DNA of 55,990 bases. Origin: Oscillospiraceae bacterium. GTDB taxonomy: Bacteria > Bacillota > Clostridia > Oscillospirales > Oscillospiraceae. The notes beneath the pieces were generated by a model. The model was not told where the DNA came from, searched no databases, and was given only the letters and a program-made list of their open reading frames with translations. Below are positions 21,939 to 31,013 of the stretch, one piece after another. Made by a program: the position numbers and the translations under genes. The DNA is taken from contig JAFSLL010000175.1 in assembly GCA_017448455.1 (NCBI GenBank), positions 1 to 55,990 on the forward strand, written 5' to 3'. Every line of letters starts with the position of its first letter. The stretch's first letter is position 1.

Positions 21939-23123
21939 ATGGATAATCTCAGTTTCAATAAGACTGACGAGGGTCTTGTACTGAATTTCATTGGACATAT
22001 TGATTCCGCCAACGCGCCGGCGATTGAGGAAGAATGCAGAAGGATCTGCAGTGAGTGCGCGGCGGAGTCTGTTACCATTGACTGTGAAAAACTGGAATAC
22101 ATTTCGAGCGCGGGGCTTCGTATTCTGCTTCGTATGAAGAAGACAGTTCCCAAACTGAATGTTGTCAATGTCTCCTCACAGGTCTATGAAGTTTTCGAGA
22201 TGACCGGGTTTACGGAGATGATGGACATCCAGAAGGCTTACCGTGTTCTCTCGGTGGAAGGCTGTGAGGTGATCGGGCGCGGAGCGAACGGTGTTGTTTA
22301 CCGCATCGACCCGGATACCATCGTCAAAGTGTATCTGAACCCGGACGCTCTGCCGGAGATTCAGCGGGAGCGGGAGCTTGCCAGAACGGCTTTTGTACTG
22401 GGAATTCCGACCGCCATTCCCTATGATGTTGTTCGGGTGGAAGGTGGCGGCTACGGATCCGTTTTTGAACTCCTCAACGCCAAAGGCTTTGCCGACATTC
22501 TTTCAAAAGGAGAGAAGCCGGTTGAAGAGGTGGCAGCCATGAGCATTGATCTGCTCAGGCAGATTCATTCTACGCTTGTCAAACCCGGCAGCATGCCGGA
22601 TATGAAAGCGGTTGCGCTCGACTGGGCGGATTTTCTGAAGGATTATCTTCCCACGGAACTTTATCAGAAGCTTCACGATCTGATTGCCGCTGTCCCGGAG
22701 GACAGCCACATGCTTCATGGGGACTACCACATCAAAAATGTGATGCTGCAGGATGGAGAGGCGCTTCTGATTGACATGGATACGCTCTGCTACGGCCATC
22801 CCATTTTCGAGCTTGCCAGTATGTATAATGCCTATTGCGGGTTCAGTGAGCTGGATCATTCCATTTCACAGTCTTTCCTGGGCATTCCGCATGAGCTTGC
22901 GGTAGAATTTTGGAAAGACTCCCTGCACCTGTATCTGGACAACGCCGACGAGGAAACCTGCCAGTCTGTTGAAGACAAGGCAAAAGTGATCGGTTATACC
23001 CGCATCATGCGGCGCCGGATCCGGCGCAAGGGTTTTGACTCGGAAGAGGGCAGGGCGGAGATTGAAAACTGCAAAGCGCATCTGACGGAACTGCTTCCAA
23101 AAACAGAGACGCTGCTGTTCTGA
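21939..23123 (+). CDS. STAS domain fused to phosphotransferase-like kinase
   Basis: A 394-residue fusion. Residues 1-100 are a STAS domain with phosphosite region EYISSAGLRILL (Ser57), closely like the free STAS protein at 18904. Residues 105-394 are a protein-kinase-like/aminoglycoside-phosphotransferase fold (TIGR02172 type): glycine loop GRGANGVVYRI (113-123), Lys130, catalytic loop HGDYHIKNVML (260-270) and IDMDT (278-282). The kinase target is unknown. ATG 21939 follows the previous stop by one base. A kinase activity switched by phosphorylation of its own STAS domain is a plausible output of the circuit. Confidence 0.85.
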   Translation: MDNLSFNKTDEGLVLNFIGHIDSANAPAIEEECRRICSECAAESVTIDCEKLEYISSAGLRILLRMKKTVPKLNVVNVSSQVYEVFEMTGFTEMMDIQKAYRVLSVEGCEVIGRGANGVVYRIDPDTIVKVYLNPDALPEIQRERELARTAFVLGIPTAIPYDVVRVEGGGYGSVFELLNAKGFADILSKGEKPVEEVAAMSIDLLRQIHSTLVKPGSMPDMKAVALDWADFLKDYLPTELYQKLHDLIAAVPEDSHMLHGDYHIKNVMLQDGEALLIDMDTLCYGHPIFELASMYNAYCGFSELDHSISQSFLGIPHELAVEFWKDSLHLYLDNADEETCQSVEDKAKVIGYTRIMRRRIRRKGFDSEEGRAEIENCKAHLTELLPKTETLLF

Positions 23124-23146
23124 CCCGTCAGCGCATCCTTTCAAGA

Positions 23147-23170
23147 ACCCGGCCGCGGATGCGGCCGGGT
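23147..23170 (+). other. Strong intercistronic hairpin
   Basis: ACCCGGCCGC (23147-23156) and GCGGCCGGGT (23161-23170) form a 10-bp perfect GC-rich stem with a GGAT loop in the 89-base gap between the STAS-kinase and DUF218 genes. No immediate U-run follows (CTGCGCACATTTTC), so it is at most a weak terminator or an mRNA processing/stability element within the gene run. Confidence 0.6.
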
Positions 23171-23212
23171 CTGCGCACATTTTCTTCTTTTTCTTCCGGG
23201 AGGCCTCGGTTC

Positions 23213-24421
23213 ATGAAGTTTGACACGCGGAACAAAAAGCCGAAAATCTACAATATCGCTGTCCTGTCCGCAGGGGCAATCCTTGCAATGGCACTGATCC
23301 TGCGTCGCGAAACGGAGAATCCGCTCGCCTGGGGCAATCTTCTCCTTTCCTGCTATTTCGGTGCCGTTGTTTTCTGCCTGCTGGACGCGTTTCGGAAACA
23401 GCTGCAGTATAACCCCTATTCCTATAATACCATCCTGTATACCGGCTTTGCGCTGTTTGTGTTCTCCCTTTTTGCTACGACGGTTTTTGGTGCTGTGCAG
23501 GCCTTCCGGAATCCGGAAAGCTTTCGTTCGCTGCAGATGCTCTATACCCTCCTGCACTCCGCCAAGAACTATATGTTTCTGTCCGCACCCTTTCTGATCC
23601 TGTTTTCCGGCGCGCTCTTCATCTCCAATGTTTCGCTGATCCGCCACGAAGGCAGACGATTTGTGAATATTCTCGGAATCATTCTGGCGTTCTGCCTCGT
23701 TTTGGGAGAGATCCTGATCGCCTTCCAGGATCTGCAGAGCTCGTTTGCAACGCAGGGAATTCTTGTGCGGAACCTGACAGTCAACCTGATGGCGGCGCTT
23801 TATCTGTATTTTGAATGCATGATCATCGGTGCGATCATTGCCGATGTTCTGGCGGCGCGCCATGTGCCGGAGAAAGACAAGGATTTTCTGATTATCCTCG
23901 GCTGTGGCCTGAAGAAGGACGGCACGCCGACGCCGCTCCTGAAGGGACGCATTGATCTGGCGCTCCGTTTTTTCCGGGAGCAGCTGCAGGAAACCGGAAA
24001 GCAGGCCCTTTTTGTTGTTTCCGGAGGCCAGGGACCGGACGAGATCCAGCCGGAAGCGCTGTCCATGCGTGATTATCTACTGGAGCAGGGGATCCCGGAG
24101 GAACAGATCATTTTGGAGGATCAGTCCTCTGATACCGCGGAGAATATGCGTTTCTCCAAAGAGAAAATTGTGGCTGTGAAAACAGATGCGAAAGTCGCGT
24201 TTTTCACGACCAATTACCATGTGTTTCGTGCCGGCCTGAAAGCACGACAGGTTAAAATGCGCGCTGTCGGCATGGGCGCGCCGACCAGATGGTATTTCTG
24301 GCCCAACGCTGCCGTGCGGGAGTTCGTCGGCCTGCTGACGGAGCACCGCGGGAAACAGGCGCTGGTGCTGCTGACGCTGGCAGCGGTCTACACAGCGCTG
24401 ACAATCGCTGCCTATGGCTGA
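23213..24421 (+). CDS. DUF218 (YdcF/ElyC-like) membrane protein
   Basis: A 402-residue protein with several N-terminal membrane helices (about residues 12-220) and a C-terminal DUF218 domain (about 225-370): IILGCGLKKDGTPTPLLKGR, VVSGGQGPDE, SMRDYLLEQGIPEEQIILED, SSDTAENM. In E. coli the family includes SanA and ElyC, which affect envelope integrity and peptidoglycan/lipid carrier metabolism; the biochemical activity is unsettled. ATG 23213 has GGGAGG upstream. It lies within the partner-switch gene run, suggesting an envelope-related role. Confidence 0.85.
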   Translation: MKFDTRNKKPKIYNIAVLSAGAILAMALILRRETENPLAWGNLLLSCYFGAVVFCLLDAFRKQLQYNPYSYNTILYTGFALFVFSLFATTVFGAVQAFRNPESFRSLQMLYTLLHSAKNYMFLSAPFLILFSGALFISNVSLIRHEGRRFVNILGIILAFCLVLGEILIAFQDLQSSFATQGILVRNLTVNLMAALYLYFECMIIGAIIADVLAARHVPEKDKDFLIILGCGLKKDGTPTPLLKGRIDLALRFFREQLQETGKQALFVVSGGQGPDEIQPEALSMRDYLLEQGIPEEQIILEDQSSDTAENMRFSKEKIVAVKTDAKVAFFTTNYHVFRAGLKARQVKMRAVGMGAPTRWYFWPNAAVREFVGLLTEHRGKQALVLLTLAAVYTALTIAAYG

Positions 24422-24461
24422 TCGGGCATGTCATTCCGACTGAAAAACAGGAGTTCTGTCT

Positions 24462-26234
24462 ATGAATCAACAGCAAGCCAACAAACAGATGGTTTCCAGA
24501 CTTCTTTTTCGTCTGCTGCCTGTTCAGATCTGCCTTGCCGCGGTTGGCGCCGTGAACGGTACCGTCTCCGGACTTTTTGCCAGCAACTTTGTCGGCATGG
24601 AGGCGATGAGCGCGATCGGCCTGTACGCTCCGTTCGGGATGCTGATCGGCGCGTTTTACACCATGCTGGCAGGCGGCTCCGTTATTCTGTGCGGCAAGTA
24701 TCTGGGGCGGAATGAGCGGCTGAAGATACAGCATGTCTTTTCTCTGAATCTGCTGCTCTCCGCTCTCATATCCGCGCTGTTTATCCTTGTTTTTTTTCTG
24801 CTGCTCCTTTTTGGCGCTGCCCGCACGCTGACAGAGGACGCGGCGGTCAGGACGGTTTTTAACCGTTACCTTCTGGGTCAGATCATCGGTGTGTTTCCGA
24901 CGATCCTCGGTAACCAACTCCCGGCTTTCCTCTCCCTGGAAAACAAAGGAAAGCGCGCGCTGCAGGCCAGTCTGGTGTTTATCGGCGTCAATATTCTGCT
25001 GAACGCGTTCTTCGTCGGACTGCTGCGGATGGACGCTTTCGGCCTTTCGCTTGCCGGCTCTCTGGGAATGTGGGTTTTCCTGCTTGTAGAGGCATGGCCC
25101 TTCATCAATGGGAAAGCCGGCCTGAGAGTTGCGTTTCAGGCGCTTGACTGGAAAGAGAGCGGAGAGATCCTCAAGATTGGATTTCCCGGCGCGGTCGGCA
25201 GCGGTTATCAGACGCTCCGCGGCCTGATCGTAAACCGGCTGATTACGCTCTTTGTGGGAAGCGTCGGAATCTCTGCCTTTACGGCGTCCGATTCCATCCT
25301 CCGTCTGTTCTGGGCAATTCCGGGCGGTATGCTCGCGGTCTCCCGGCTGCTGATCTCCGTCAGTGTCGGGGAGGAGGACCGCCAGACTCTGACCGATGTC
25401 ATGCGCAATATGTTCACGCGGTTTATTCCGCTGATGTGTGCGGTCTCTGCCGTGCTTATTCTTCTGGCCGATCCGTTTACCCGATTGTTCTACCGCGATC
25501 CGGCAAGTCCGGTCTTTCAGATGACCGTGATGGGCTTTCGCATTCTTCCGCTCTGTATGCCGCTTTCGGTGATCTGCATGCACTTTGTCTGCTATGCGCA
25601 GGTATCCAACAAGCAGTTCCTGGTTCATCTGCTGTCCGCGGCGGACGGTGTGGTATTTGTCGCCAGCTTTACGGCGCTTTTGATCCGCGCTCTCGGAATG
25701 AACAGCGTTTATATCGCCAATGTTCTCAATGGCCTCATGGTGCTGCTGGTTATTCTGGCGTATGCAATCATAAAAAAGAGGCGTTTCCCCCGAAATATGG
25801 AAGACCTTATGGTGATCCCGGAGGTTTTTGGTGTTTCGGAGACCGAGCGACTTGATCTGACGCTGAAGACCATGGACGACGTGATCGAAGTCTCCCAGCG
25901 TGTACAGATGTTCTGCCTGGAGAGAGGGATCGATGAGCGACGGGCCTATCTGTCCGGGCTGGCGTTGGAGGAAATGGCAGGCAATGTGATTGCGCATGGC
26001 TTCAGCAAGGATAAGAAGAAACATACGGTCGACGTACGGGTGGTTCACAAGGGGAACGACGTGATCCTGCGGATCAAGGATGACTGCGTCACTTTCGATC
26101 CTGCGGAGCGTCAGAGAACCGCGGACCCGAATGACATCTCAAAAAATGTCGGCATACGGATGATATATAAGATCGCAACCGAGGTTCAGCATCAGAATCT
26201 GCTCGGCCTGAATGTACTGACGATTCGAATCTGA
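24462..26234 (+). CDS. MATE transporter fused to RsbW-like ATPase domain
   Basis: A 590-residue protein. Residues 1 to about 445 form a 12-helix MATE-family exporter. The C-terminal part, from about 455, is a GHKL anti-sigma-factor-kinase-like domain: N-box GLALEEMAGNVIAHGF (Glu503/504, Asn508), G1 RIKDDCVTFDP (Asp540/541), G2 KNVGIRMIYKI (about 561-571). An RsbW-like domain on a transporter suggests that STAS proteins encoded upstream bind or are phosphorylated at the transporter and control transport. ACAGGAG lies upstream of ATG 24462. The transported substrate cannot be told from sequence. Confidence 0.88.
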   Translation: MNQQQANKQMVSRLLFRLLPVQICLAAVGAVNGTVSGLFASNFVGMEAMSAIGLYAPFGMLIGAFYTMLAGGSVILCGKYLGRNERLKIQHVFSLNLLLSALISALFILVFFLLLLFGAARTLTEDAAVRTVFNRYLLGQIIGVFPTILGNQLPAFLSLENKGKRALQASLVFIGVNILLNAFFVGLLRMDAFGLSLAGSLGMWVFLLVEAWPFINGKAGLRVAFQALDWKESGEILKIGFPGAVGSGYQTLRGLIVNRLITLFVGSVGISAFTASDSILRLFWAIPGGMLAVSRLLISVSVGEEDRQTLTDVMRNMFTRFIPLMCAVSAVLILLADPFTRLFYRDPASPVFQMTVMGFRILPLCMPLSVICMHFVCYAQVSNKQFLVHLLSAADGVVFVASFTALLIRALGMNSVYIANVLNGLMVLLVILAYAIIKKRRFPRNMEDLMVIPEVFGVSETERLDLTLKTMDDVIEVSQRVQMFCLERGIDERRAYLSGLALEEMAGNVIAHGFSKDKKKHTVDVRVVHKGNDVILRIKDDCVTFDPAERQRTADPNDISKNVGIRMIYKIATEVQHQNLLGLNVLTIRI

Positions 26235-26259
26235 GTGCGGAAACAGGGGAGGGAAGCAA

Positions 26260-27624
26260 GTGTTTTCCATTGTTCTTGAAATGACACCGGCAACGCAGCA
26301 ATTGATTTCTGTCGTTTCTATCCTGATCATGTCCTTCGTGCTGTGGAAGCTGCTTAAAAAACTGGGATGGAGAAAGCCCTGGATGGGCTGGATTCCGGGT
26401 CTTCGCATGTTTGCTTACGGCAGCGCCATCGACATGGACCGGGAAGGCATCCTTTGCGGGATCCTGGAAATCATCCTGTTATTTGACAGTTTCTGGGTGT
26501 CCTCTGATCCGGAGAGCAGCAGCGCGATCATTGTAGCACTCCTTTACCTGGTCCTTGCCGTGCTGGCTCTGATTTACCGGATCCGTCTCTTTATGCGTCT
26601 TGCGACCATTCTCGGCGCGAAAAAGCGATGGATTCTGACCTGTTTCATTGCGGAATGGTTCCCTTTTGCGGTTTTCGCCTTCAGCAAGCGCTTTCAGCCG
26701 CAGGATATCTCTTTCACGGAAGAATGGAAGGCGGGCACAAAGCCTGCGGCGCTTTTGTCTGTGTCAGGCGGACACCCGGCGATGGAATCCGGACTCAGCG
26801 TGGACCTGCAGGAGCGTTCCGTGCGGGACTTTACCACAAAACGTTATCTGCTGAAGGATATTTCTCTTGATATTCCCAACGGGTCTCTGGTTCTGCTGCT
26901 GGGTGGCTCCGGGTCCGGAAAAACAACCCTTGTCAACGCAATTATCGGCTATGAAAAGGCAGATGCCAGCGTGGTGCTGAACGGCGGTGACGTATACCGG
27001 GATTATGACCGAATGAAGTACCGGATCGGATATGTTCCGCAAAAGAATCTGATCCGTGGAAACGACACCGTCATCCGCACGGTGGATGACGCGGCGGAGC
27101 TCAGACTTCCCGCCAAGATGTCTTCTGCAGACCGCAGTAAGCAGGTTGCGGAAGTGATGGATCTGCTGGGGCTCACAGCCGGGCAGGAAGGTTTGGTTGC
27201 CAAGAAATCCGGCGGCCAGCTTCGCCGGATCTCCATTGCCCAGGAACTGGTCATGAATCCGGAGCTTTTTGTACTGGATGAACCGGATTCCGGTCTGGAC
27301 GGTGTGATTGCCAGAGAGATTTTCTCCAAGCTCCGCGCCGTCGCGGACGAGGGGAAAATCGTGATTGTGATTACCCACACTCCCGACCGCGTAATCGATC
27401 TGTTCGACAAAGTTATTGTACTGGCAAGGGATTCCGGCAGAGTCGGCAGACTGGCTTTTTACGGAACTCCTCAGGAAGCGAGAGAGTTCTTCGGCAAAAA
27501 CACGATGGAAGAGATCGTCATGAGTGTGAATCGCAAGGAAGAAGGCGGCGAGGGACTTGCGGATACATTTATCGAGAAATATGCCAGAATGACGGCGGAG
27601 AAGGAGGCGGGTGAGGCAAAATGA
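26260..27624 (+). CDS. ABC transporter ATPase with N-terminal membrane domain
   Basis: A 454-residue protein. The first 145 residues contain about four membrane helices (SVVSILIMSFVLWKLLKKLG, then to FIAEWFPFAVFAFSKRF), similar to small four-helix domains found on signal peptidase-like proteins. An ABCG-like ATPase follows from about 190: LLGGSGSGKTTLVNAII (Walker A), KKSGGQLRRISIAQEL (signature), LFVLDEPDSGLDG (Walker B), ITHTPDR (H-loop). GTG 26260 is chosen for GGGGAGGG seven bases upstream. It overlaps the permease gene by four bases; both form one exporter of unknown substrate. Confidence 0.85.
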   Translation: MFSIVLEMTPATQQLISVVSILIMSFVLWKLLKKLGWRKPWMGWIPGLRMFAYGSAIDMDREGILCGILEIILLFDSFWVSSDPESSSAIIVALLYLVLAVLALIYRIRLFMRLATILGAKKRWILTCFIAEWFPFAVFAFSKRFQPQDISFTEEWKAGTKPAALLSVSGGHPAMESGLSVDLQERSVRDFTTKRYLLKDISLDIPNGSLVLLLGGSGSGKTTLVNAIIGYEKADASVVLNGGDVYRDYDRMKYRIGYVPQKNLIRGNDTVIRTVDDAAELRLPAKMSSADRSKQVAEVMDLLGLTAGQEGLVAKKSGGQLRRISIAQELVMNPELFVLDEPDSGLDGVIAREIFSKLRAVADEGKIVIVITHTPDRVIDLFDKVIVLARDSGRVGRLAFYGTPQEAREFFGKNTMEEIVMSVNRKEEGGEGLADTFIEKYARMTAEKEAGEAK

Positions 27625-28562
27625 GGGAGCATATTCGGCACAAGGGCCGCCTTGCCCAGACCTCAATCTATCTCGGCAAGTTTCTGCGCATGTTCGTTTA
27701 TCAGAACGACTGGAAGGTTTTGCCGATGGGTGCGGCGATTGCGGCCGTCGTAACCTTTGTCGTCGGCAAGAACCTGTTTGTGTATCAGGAAGGAACTCTG
27801 ACCGGGACCTTCGCGCTGGTCTGTGTGTGCATCTGGAACGGTTTCTTCAACTCGATTCAGGTAGTTTGCCGGGAGCGCGATATTGTAAAGCGGGAACACA
27901 GGGCAGGCTTATATATGTCCGCCTATATCGGCGCTCATATGATTTATCAGCTGCTGCTCTGCGCCGCGCAGACCGCGGTAACATTGCTGATCTGCCGCAT
28001 TTCCGGCGTGATGATTCCGGAAACGGGAATTATTACCTCTTCGGGTATGATTGACATTGCCATTACGCTGTTCCTGATTACCTATACCTCCGATATGATG
28101 GCGCTGATGGTATCCTGCATCGTGCGTACGACGACAACAGCGATGACGGTGATGCCGTTCCTGCTGATCTTCCAGCTCGTCTTTTCCGGCGGATTCTTTG
28201 GACTGACCGGTTTTGCGAAAAAGATCAGTGTCCTGACCATCTCCCGCTGGGGGCTGAACAGTCTCTGCGCGATCGGACGCTATAATGAGCAGCCGATGGT
28301 AACACTCTGGAATACCCTCTTCAAGTTTCGGTATGTGGAAATGATAGGTGAAACGCCGCTCCTGGATCTTATTCAGCAGATGGAGCGGGATGGCACCAGA
28401 GATGAATTTCTGCAGTGGGCAGGAACCTATAATCAGGACCCGGCATATGCCAGTACCGTGGAGAATGTTCTCCTGAACTGGGGCGGACTGCTGCTGATCC
28501 TGATCGTCTGCGTGATTGCGGCGATCATTGCCCTGCAGTTCATCGACAGAGATAAGCGATAA
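27621..28562 (+). CDS. ABC-2 type permease
   Basis: A 313-residue membrane protein with about six helices, the partner of the upstream ABCG-like ATPase with which it overlaps by ATGA (27621-27624). The core has the ABC-2 look: FNSIQVVCRERDIVKREHRAGLY before the second helix group, then SCIVRTTTTAMTVMPFLLIFQLVFSGGFF. A C-terminal helix (LLLILIVCVIAAIIALQFI) ends with DRDKR. Substrate unknown; the location suggests export connected with the signalling genes upstream. Confidence 0.85.
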   Translation: MREHIRHKGRLAQTSIYLGKFLRMFVYQNDWKVLPMGAAIAAVVTFVVGKNLFVYQEGTLTGTFALVCVCIWNGFFNSIQVVCRERDIVKREHRAGLYMSAYIGAHMIYQLLLCAAQTAVTLLICRISGVMIPETGIITSSGMIDIAITLFLITYTSDMMALMVSCIVRTTTTAMTVMPFLLIFQLVFSGGFFGLTGFAKKISVLTISRWGLNSLCAIGRYNEQPMVTLWNTLFKFRYVEMIGETPLLDLIQQMERDGTRDEFLQWAGTYNQDPAYASTVENVLLNWGGLLLILIVCVIAAIIALQFIDRDKR

Positions 28563-28628
28563 GACAGAAGCAATGATGGATATCAGAAGCAACCAGGAAT
28601 ATATAATTGTAATAGTGAAGGTGCATCG

Positions 28629-30902
28629 ATGATCAAACTGTATGAACGCGGCGTTTATCTGGTAAACGGCACGGAAATCATCCCGGAAGCCGAGACGGAA
28701 AAGCTGAAAGCCATGACCGGAAAAGCGGCCGATCCGACGGAAGCGAAAAAGGGAAGTATGGCCTATGCAATCATGAAGGCACACAACCAGTCGGGGGATA
28801 TGGAACAGCTTCGACTTCGGTTCGATTCCATGACCAGCCATGACATCACCTATGTCGGCATCATTCAGACTGCCCGCGCATCGGGCATGAAGGAATTTCC
28901 GCTGCCATATGTGCTTACCAACTGTCACAATTCCCTCTGCGCCGTCGGCGGCACCATCAATGAGGACGATCACAAGTTTGCCCTCTCCGCCGCCCATAAA
29001 TACGGCGGCATCTATGTTCCCACCAATATGGCGAACATCCATTCCTATAACCGGGAGGCCATGGCCGGATGCGGACGAATGATCCTCGGTTCGGATTCTC
29101 ACACCCGTTACGGTGCTCTCGGCACCATGGCAGTCGGAGAAGGCGGCGGCGAGCTTGCCAAGCAGCTCCTCGGCCGCACCTATGACTTTGCCTGTCCCGG
29201 TGTAATTGCCGTTTACCTGGATGGGACACCCAGGCCGGGTGTCGGCCCGCATGATGTTGCGCTCTCCATTATTGGAGCGGTGTATCAGAACGGCTATGTA
29301 AAGAACAAAGTCATGGAATTCGTCGGACCCGGCATCGCCGGTCTCCCGATCGAGTACCGCAACGCCATTGATGTCATGACGACCGAGACCACCTGCTGGA
29401 GCTCCATTTGGGTCACCGATGAAGAGGCCAAACGGTACTTTAGCGTCCACGGCAGGCCGGAAGCCTACCAAAGGCTCAACCCGGCAGAGCTTGCTTACTA
29501 TGACGGCTGTGTCTATGTGGATCTTTCCGCGGTGGAATGCACGATTGCCATGCCGATGCATCCCTCCAACACGTTTACCATCCATGAGCTGCAGGAGAAT
29601 GCCGAAGACATTCTGCGTCTCGTTCAGGAGAATGCCAACAAGCAGCTGAAAGGCGTAAAGATGGATCTGCTTTCCAAGTATCACGATGGTGGGATCTGGG
29701 TGGAACAGGGTGAAATCGCCGGCTGCTCCGGCGGCACCTTCGACAATATCTGCGCGGCAGCGGACATTCTGCGCGGCAGAAGCTGCGGCAACGGCGCTTT
29801 CTCGCTGAGCGTTTACCCGGGCTCCATGCCGGCGCTGTCTGCCCTCATAAGGAATGGCCGGGCATATGACCTCATCAGTGCCGGCGTAATCCTGCGGGAG
29901 TGCTTCTGCGGCCCGTGCTTTGGGTCGGGCGATACCCCGGCGAACGGAGAATTCTCCATCCGCCACACCACGCGCAACTTCCCGAACCGGGAAGGTTCCA
30001 AACCGGGAGAAGGACAGCTCAGCGCGGTAGCGCTCATGGATGCGCGCTCCATTGCCGCTACGGCTGCCAACGGCGGCAAGCTGACAGCGGCGACCGATCT
30101 TGATGTCGACTATACCAATCCCGCCTATGAGTATGATGCCGGAATCTATGAAAAGCGTGTTTACAGCGGCTGGGGCAGACCGGAACCGGAGCATCAACTG
30201 AAGTTCGGCCCCAATATCAAGGATTGGCCGGAGATGCCCGCCCTGACTGAGGACCTGTTGGTAAAGGTCTGTTCCTACATTACAGATCCTGTTACCACCA
30301 CGGACGAGCTGATCCCCTCCGGCGAGACCAGTTCTTATCGGTCCAATCCGGAGCGGCTGAGTGAGTTTGCGCTCTCCCGCCGCGATCCGCAGTATGTCTC
30401 GCGCAGCAAGGTACTGCGCCAGGCGGATCGGGATCGACGCGCCGGAAACGGGCTGAGTGACGAGATTGCAGCTGTCTATGCCGCTTTGGAGAAGGCCGGC
30501 CTCAAGGTGGATCCCGACGGCACGAATATCGGTTCCACCATTTTTGCCAATATGCCCGGTGACGGCTCCGCCCGCGAACAGGCAGCCTCCTGCCAGCGCG
30601 TCATGGGAGCGTCAGCCAACTTTGCCAGAGCATATGCCACGAAACGCTATCGCTCCAACTGCATCAACTGGGGGATGACGCCGTTTCTGGTGCAGAATCC
30701 CGAGGTCTTTGAATTGGGCGACTATCTCTTTATCCCCGGACTGCGGAAATCCATTCTGGAGAAGAATGACGAGCTGACCGCGTACGCCGTCAAGCCTGAC
30801 GGAACGGTAACGGCCTTCCCGTGCTCTATCGGCGCGCTGACCGATCCGGAACGGCAGATCATTGTGGACGGCTGTCTGATCAACTATTACCGCAACAACT
30901 GA
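28629..30902 (+). CDS. Aconitase-family hydratase (YbhJ-like)
   Basis: A 757-residue protein of the aconitase superfamily, like E. coli YbhJ, whose substrate is unknown. Seen features: YVLTNCHNSLCAVGGTINEDDH, LGSDSHTRYGALGTMAVGEGGGE, ECFCGPCFGSGDTPANGEFSIRHTTRNFPNR and the swivel-domain motif SNCINWGMTPFLV. The CHNSLC and CFCGPC cysteines could hold a 4Fe-4S cluster, and the SDSHTRYG motif is the aconitase substrate loop. AGGTG lies shortly before ATG 28629, 66 bases after the ABC permease. It may be an independent transcription unit; it ends at the terminator 30966-31013. Confidence 0.85.
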   Translation: MIKLYERGVYLVNGTEIIPEAETEKLKAMTGKAADPTEAKKGSMAYAIMKAHNQSGDMEQLRLRFDSMTSHDITYVGIIQTARASGMKEFPLPYVLTNCHNSLCAVGGTINEDDHKFALSAAHKYGGIYVPTNMANIHSYNREAMAGCGRMILGSDSHTRYGALGTMAVGEGGGELAKQLLGRTYDFACPGVIAVYLDGTPRPGVGPHDVALSIIGAVYQNGYVKNKVMEFVGPGIAGLPIEYRNAIDVMTTETTCWSSIWVTDEEAKRYFSVHGRPEAYQRLNPAELAYYDGCVYVDLSAVECTIAMPMHPSNTFTIHELQENAEDILRLVQENANKQLKGVKMDLLSKYHDGGIWVEQGEIAGCSGGTFDNICAAADILRGRSCGNGAFSLSVYPGSMPALSALIRNGRAYDLISAGVILRECFCGPCFGSGDTPANGEFSIRHTTRNFPNREGSKPGEGQLSAVALMDARSIAATAANGGKLTAATDLDVDYTNPAYEYDAGIYEKRVYSGWGRPEPEHQLKFGPNIKDWPEMPALTEDLLVKVCSYITDPVTTTDELIPSGETSSYRSNPERLSEFALSRRDPQYVSRSKVLRQADRDRRAGNGLSDEIAAVYAALEKAGLKVDPDGTNIGSTIFANMPGDGSAREQAASCQRVMGASANFARAYATKRYRSNCINWGMTPFLVQNPEVFELGDYLFIPGLRKSILEKNDELTAYAVKPDGTVTAFPCSIGALTDPERQIIVDGCLINYYRNN

Positions 30903-30965
30903 TTTGGGTATGGAGAGCAGCCTCCGTCTGCCCTGAGGACAGAAAACAGCGAACATAAAGGGAAT

Positions 30966-31013
30966 AAAACACAGCAGGAACTCAACCGATCCGTTGGGTT
31001 CCTGCTGTGTTTT
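30966..31013. terminator. Bidirectional intrinsic terminator
   Basis: AAAACACAGCAGGAAC (30966-30981) and GTTCCTGCTGTGTTTT (30998-31013) form a 16-bp stem with A/T-rich ends on both sides. It separates the convergent hydratase gene and the folate operon, whose last stop codon begins at 31013. Confidence 0.92.

Noticed and set aside
24252-26048. Minus-strand 598-codon open frame opposite the MATE gene
   Set aside because: Product is mostly charged residues (Gln, His, Lys, Glu), typical of the complement of a membrane-protein gene.
27909-30197. Minus-strand 762-codon open frame opposite the hydratase gene
   Set aside because: Antisense shadow in GC-rich DNA; no domain seen, no SD, and the plus-strand hydratase has clear aconitase-family motifs.
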